In this document: piece by piece, positions 63,694-64,000 of the stretch
Numbering within the stretch: position 1 is the stretch's first letter
How the letters are laid out: each line of letters opens with the position of its first letter
From: Micromonospora sp. M71_S20
GTDB lineage: Bacteria; Actinomycetota; Actinomycetes; Mycobacteriales; Micromonosporaceae
Length of the DNA stretch: 64,000 bases
NCBI RefSeq assembly: GCF_003664255.1
Contig: NZ_RCCV01000004.1
Span: 372,001-436,000 of the forward strand
Direction of reading: 5' to 3'
Notes under the pieces: model-generated
What the model was told of the DNA's origin: nothing
Database searches by the model: none
The model's input: the letters and a program-made list of their open reading frames with translations, nothing else
Program-made: the position numbers and the translations under genes

Positions 63694-64000
63694 ATGGAGC
63701 GGGAACTCGTGGTCACCGGGGTCGGTGGCCAGGGCATCCAGTTGCTCGCCAAGACCCTCGCCCTCGCCGCGACCCGCGCGGGGCGCTACGCCATGCTCAC
63801 CGCCGACTACGGCGGCGAGATGCGCGGCGGCCCGTCCCGGGCCGGTGTGGTGATCGGTGACGAGCCGCTGCGGAGCCTGCCGGTGCTCGCCGCCGCCTGG
63901 TCGGCGATCGTCGTGCACCACCGGTTCAGCGGGCCGGCCCTGGCCCGGCTGCGCCCCGGTGGACCGGCCGTCGTCAACGTCCCGCTGGTCGACCCGGGCA
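63694..64000 (+). CDS. 2-oxoacid:acceptor oxidoreductase gamma subunit (3' end outside window)
   Basis: The first 102 residues are present: TGVGGQGIQLLAKTLALAA, then DYGGEMRGGPSRAGVVIGD and LARLRPGGPAVVNVP. This is the gamma-subunit fold of pyruvate/indolepyruvate/2-oxoacid ferredoxin oxidoreductases, which oxidatively decarboxylate 2-oxoacids to acyl-CoA. AGGAGGA lies 4 bp before the ATG. The catalytic alpha/beta subunits would be expected just beyond the right edge. It is divergent from the dehydrogenase gene. Confidence 0.88.
   Translation, partial: MERELVVTGVGGQGIQLLAKTLALAATRAGRYAMLTADYGGEMRGGPSRAGVVIGDEPLRSLPVLAAAWSAIVVHHRFSGPALARLRPGGPAVVNVPLVDPG

Noticed and set aside
1..64000. CRISPR arrays, tRNA or rRNA genes
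   Set aside because: I saw no regularly spaced direct repeats and no cloverleaf-type or rRNA-like sequence in the window.

Overview
The window is high-GC actinomycete chromosome. Its gene families and heavy use of GTG starts with 4-base ATGA/GTGA overlaps fit a Micromonospora-like member of the Micromonosporaceae, although no rRNA or marker gene proves this. I see no tRNA, rRNA or CRISPR array.

Region 1 (1-15 kb) is the right end of a non-ribosomal peptide cluster. A two-module synthetase is cut by the left edge, followed by an A-T-TE synthetase, an MFS exporter and a penicillin-acylase-type hydrolase in one tightly coupled operon. Two paralogous LuxR-type regulators run in the opposite direction. 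A 1321-residue secreted subtilase follows.

Region 2 (19-27.4 kb) is the most interesting part. Minus-strand genes encode a complete ECF-type transporter (S, fused A1-A2, T), plus two copies of a pair of exported proteins. One protein of each pair has alpha-barrel repeats like the N-terminal domain of animal transcobalamin and intrinsic factor. The other resembles their C-terminal beta domain. Each pair is preceded by what I read as a cobalamin riboswitch. The parsimonious reading is a cobalamin/corrinoid uptake system that uses a bacterial, two-gene version of the transcobalamin architecture: one soluble pair and one surface-anchored pair.

Region 3 (27.6-36.8 kb) is ordinary accessory chromosome: two MFS transporters, a Tat-exported M23 peptidase, a SanA/YdcF-like protein, an APH-family kinase, an SGNH hydrolase, and DUF4259 and DUF1963 proteins.

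Region 4 (36.8-41.4 kb) is a scar zone: an ISL3-family element with 42-bp terminal inverted repeats and a broken transposase, a recombinase tail, a PP2C phosphatase remnant with an in-frame stop, an IS481 fragment, and a SARP regulator cut short by that fragment. An intact XRE regulator/SRPBCC pair lies inside it.

Region 5 (41.5-52.4 kb) handles carbohydrates: a large GH87-like glucanase, a BadF-type amino-sugar kinase divergent from an RpiR regulator, a SIS protein, an NgcEFG-like ABC importer and a secreted GH16 enzyme with a chitin-binding module.

Region 6 (52.4-64 kb) looks like a KstR2 regulon. A KstR2-like TetR regulator is surrounded by three copies of the KstR2 operator pattern, a FadA6-like thiolase, three SDRs (one IpdF-like), acyl-CoA ligases, a hotdog thioesterase and a vestige of IpdA. 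This suggests catabolism of steroid C/D rings or a related alicyclic acid. The window ends in a 2-oxoacid oxidoreductase gamma subunit.
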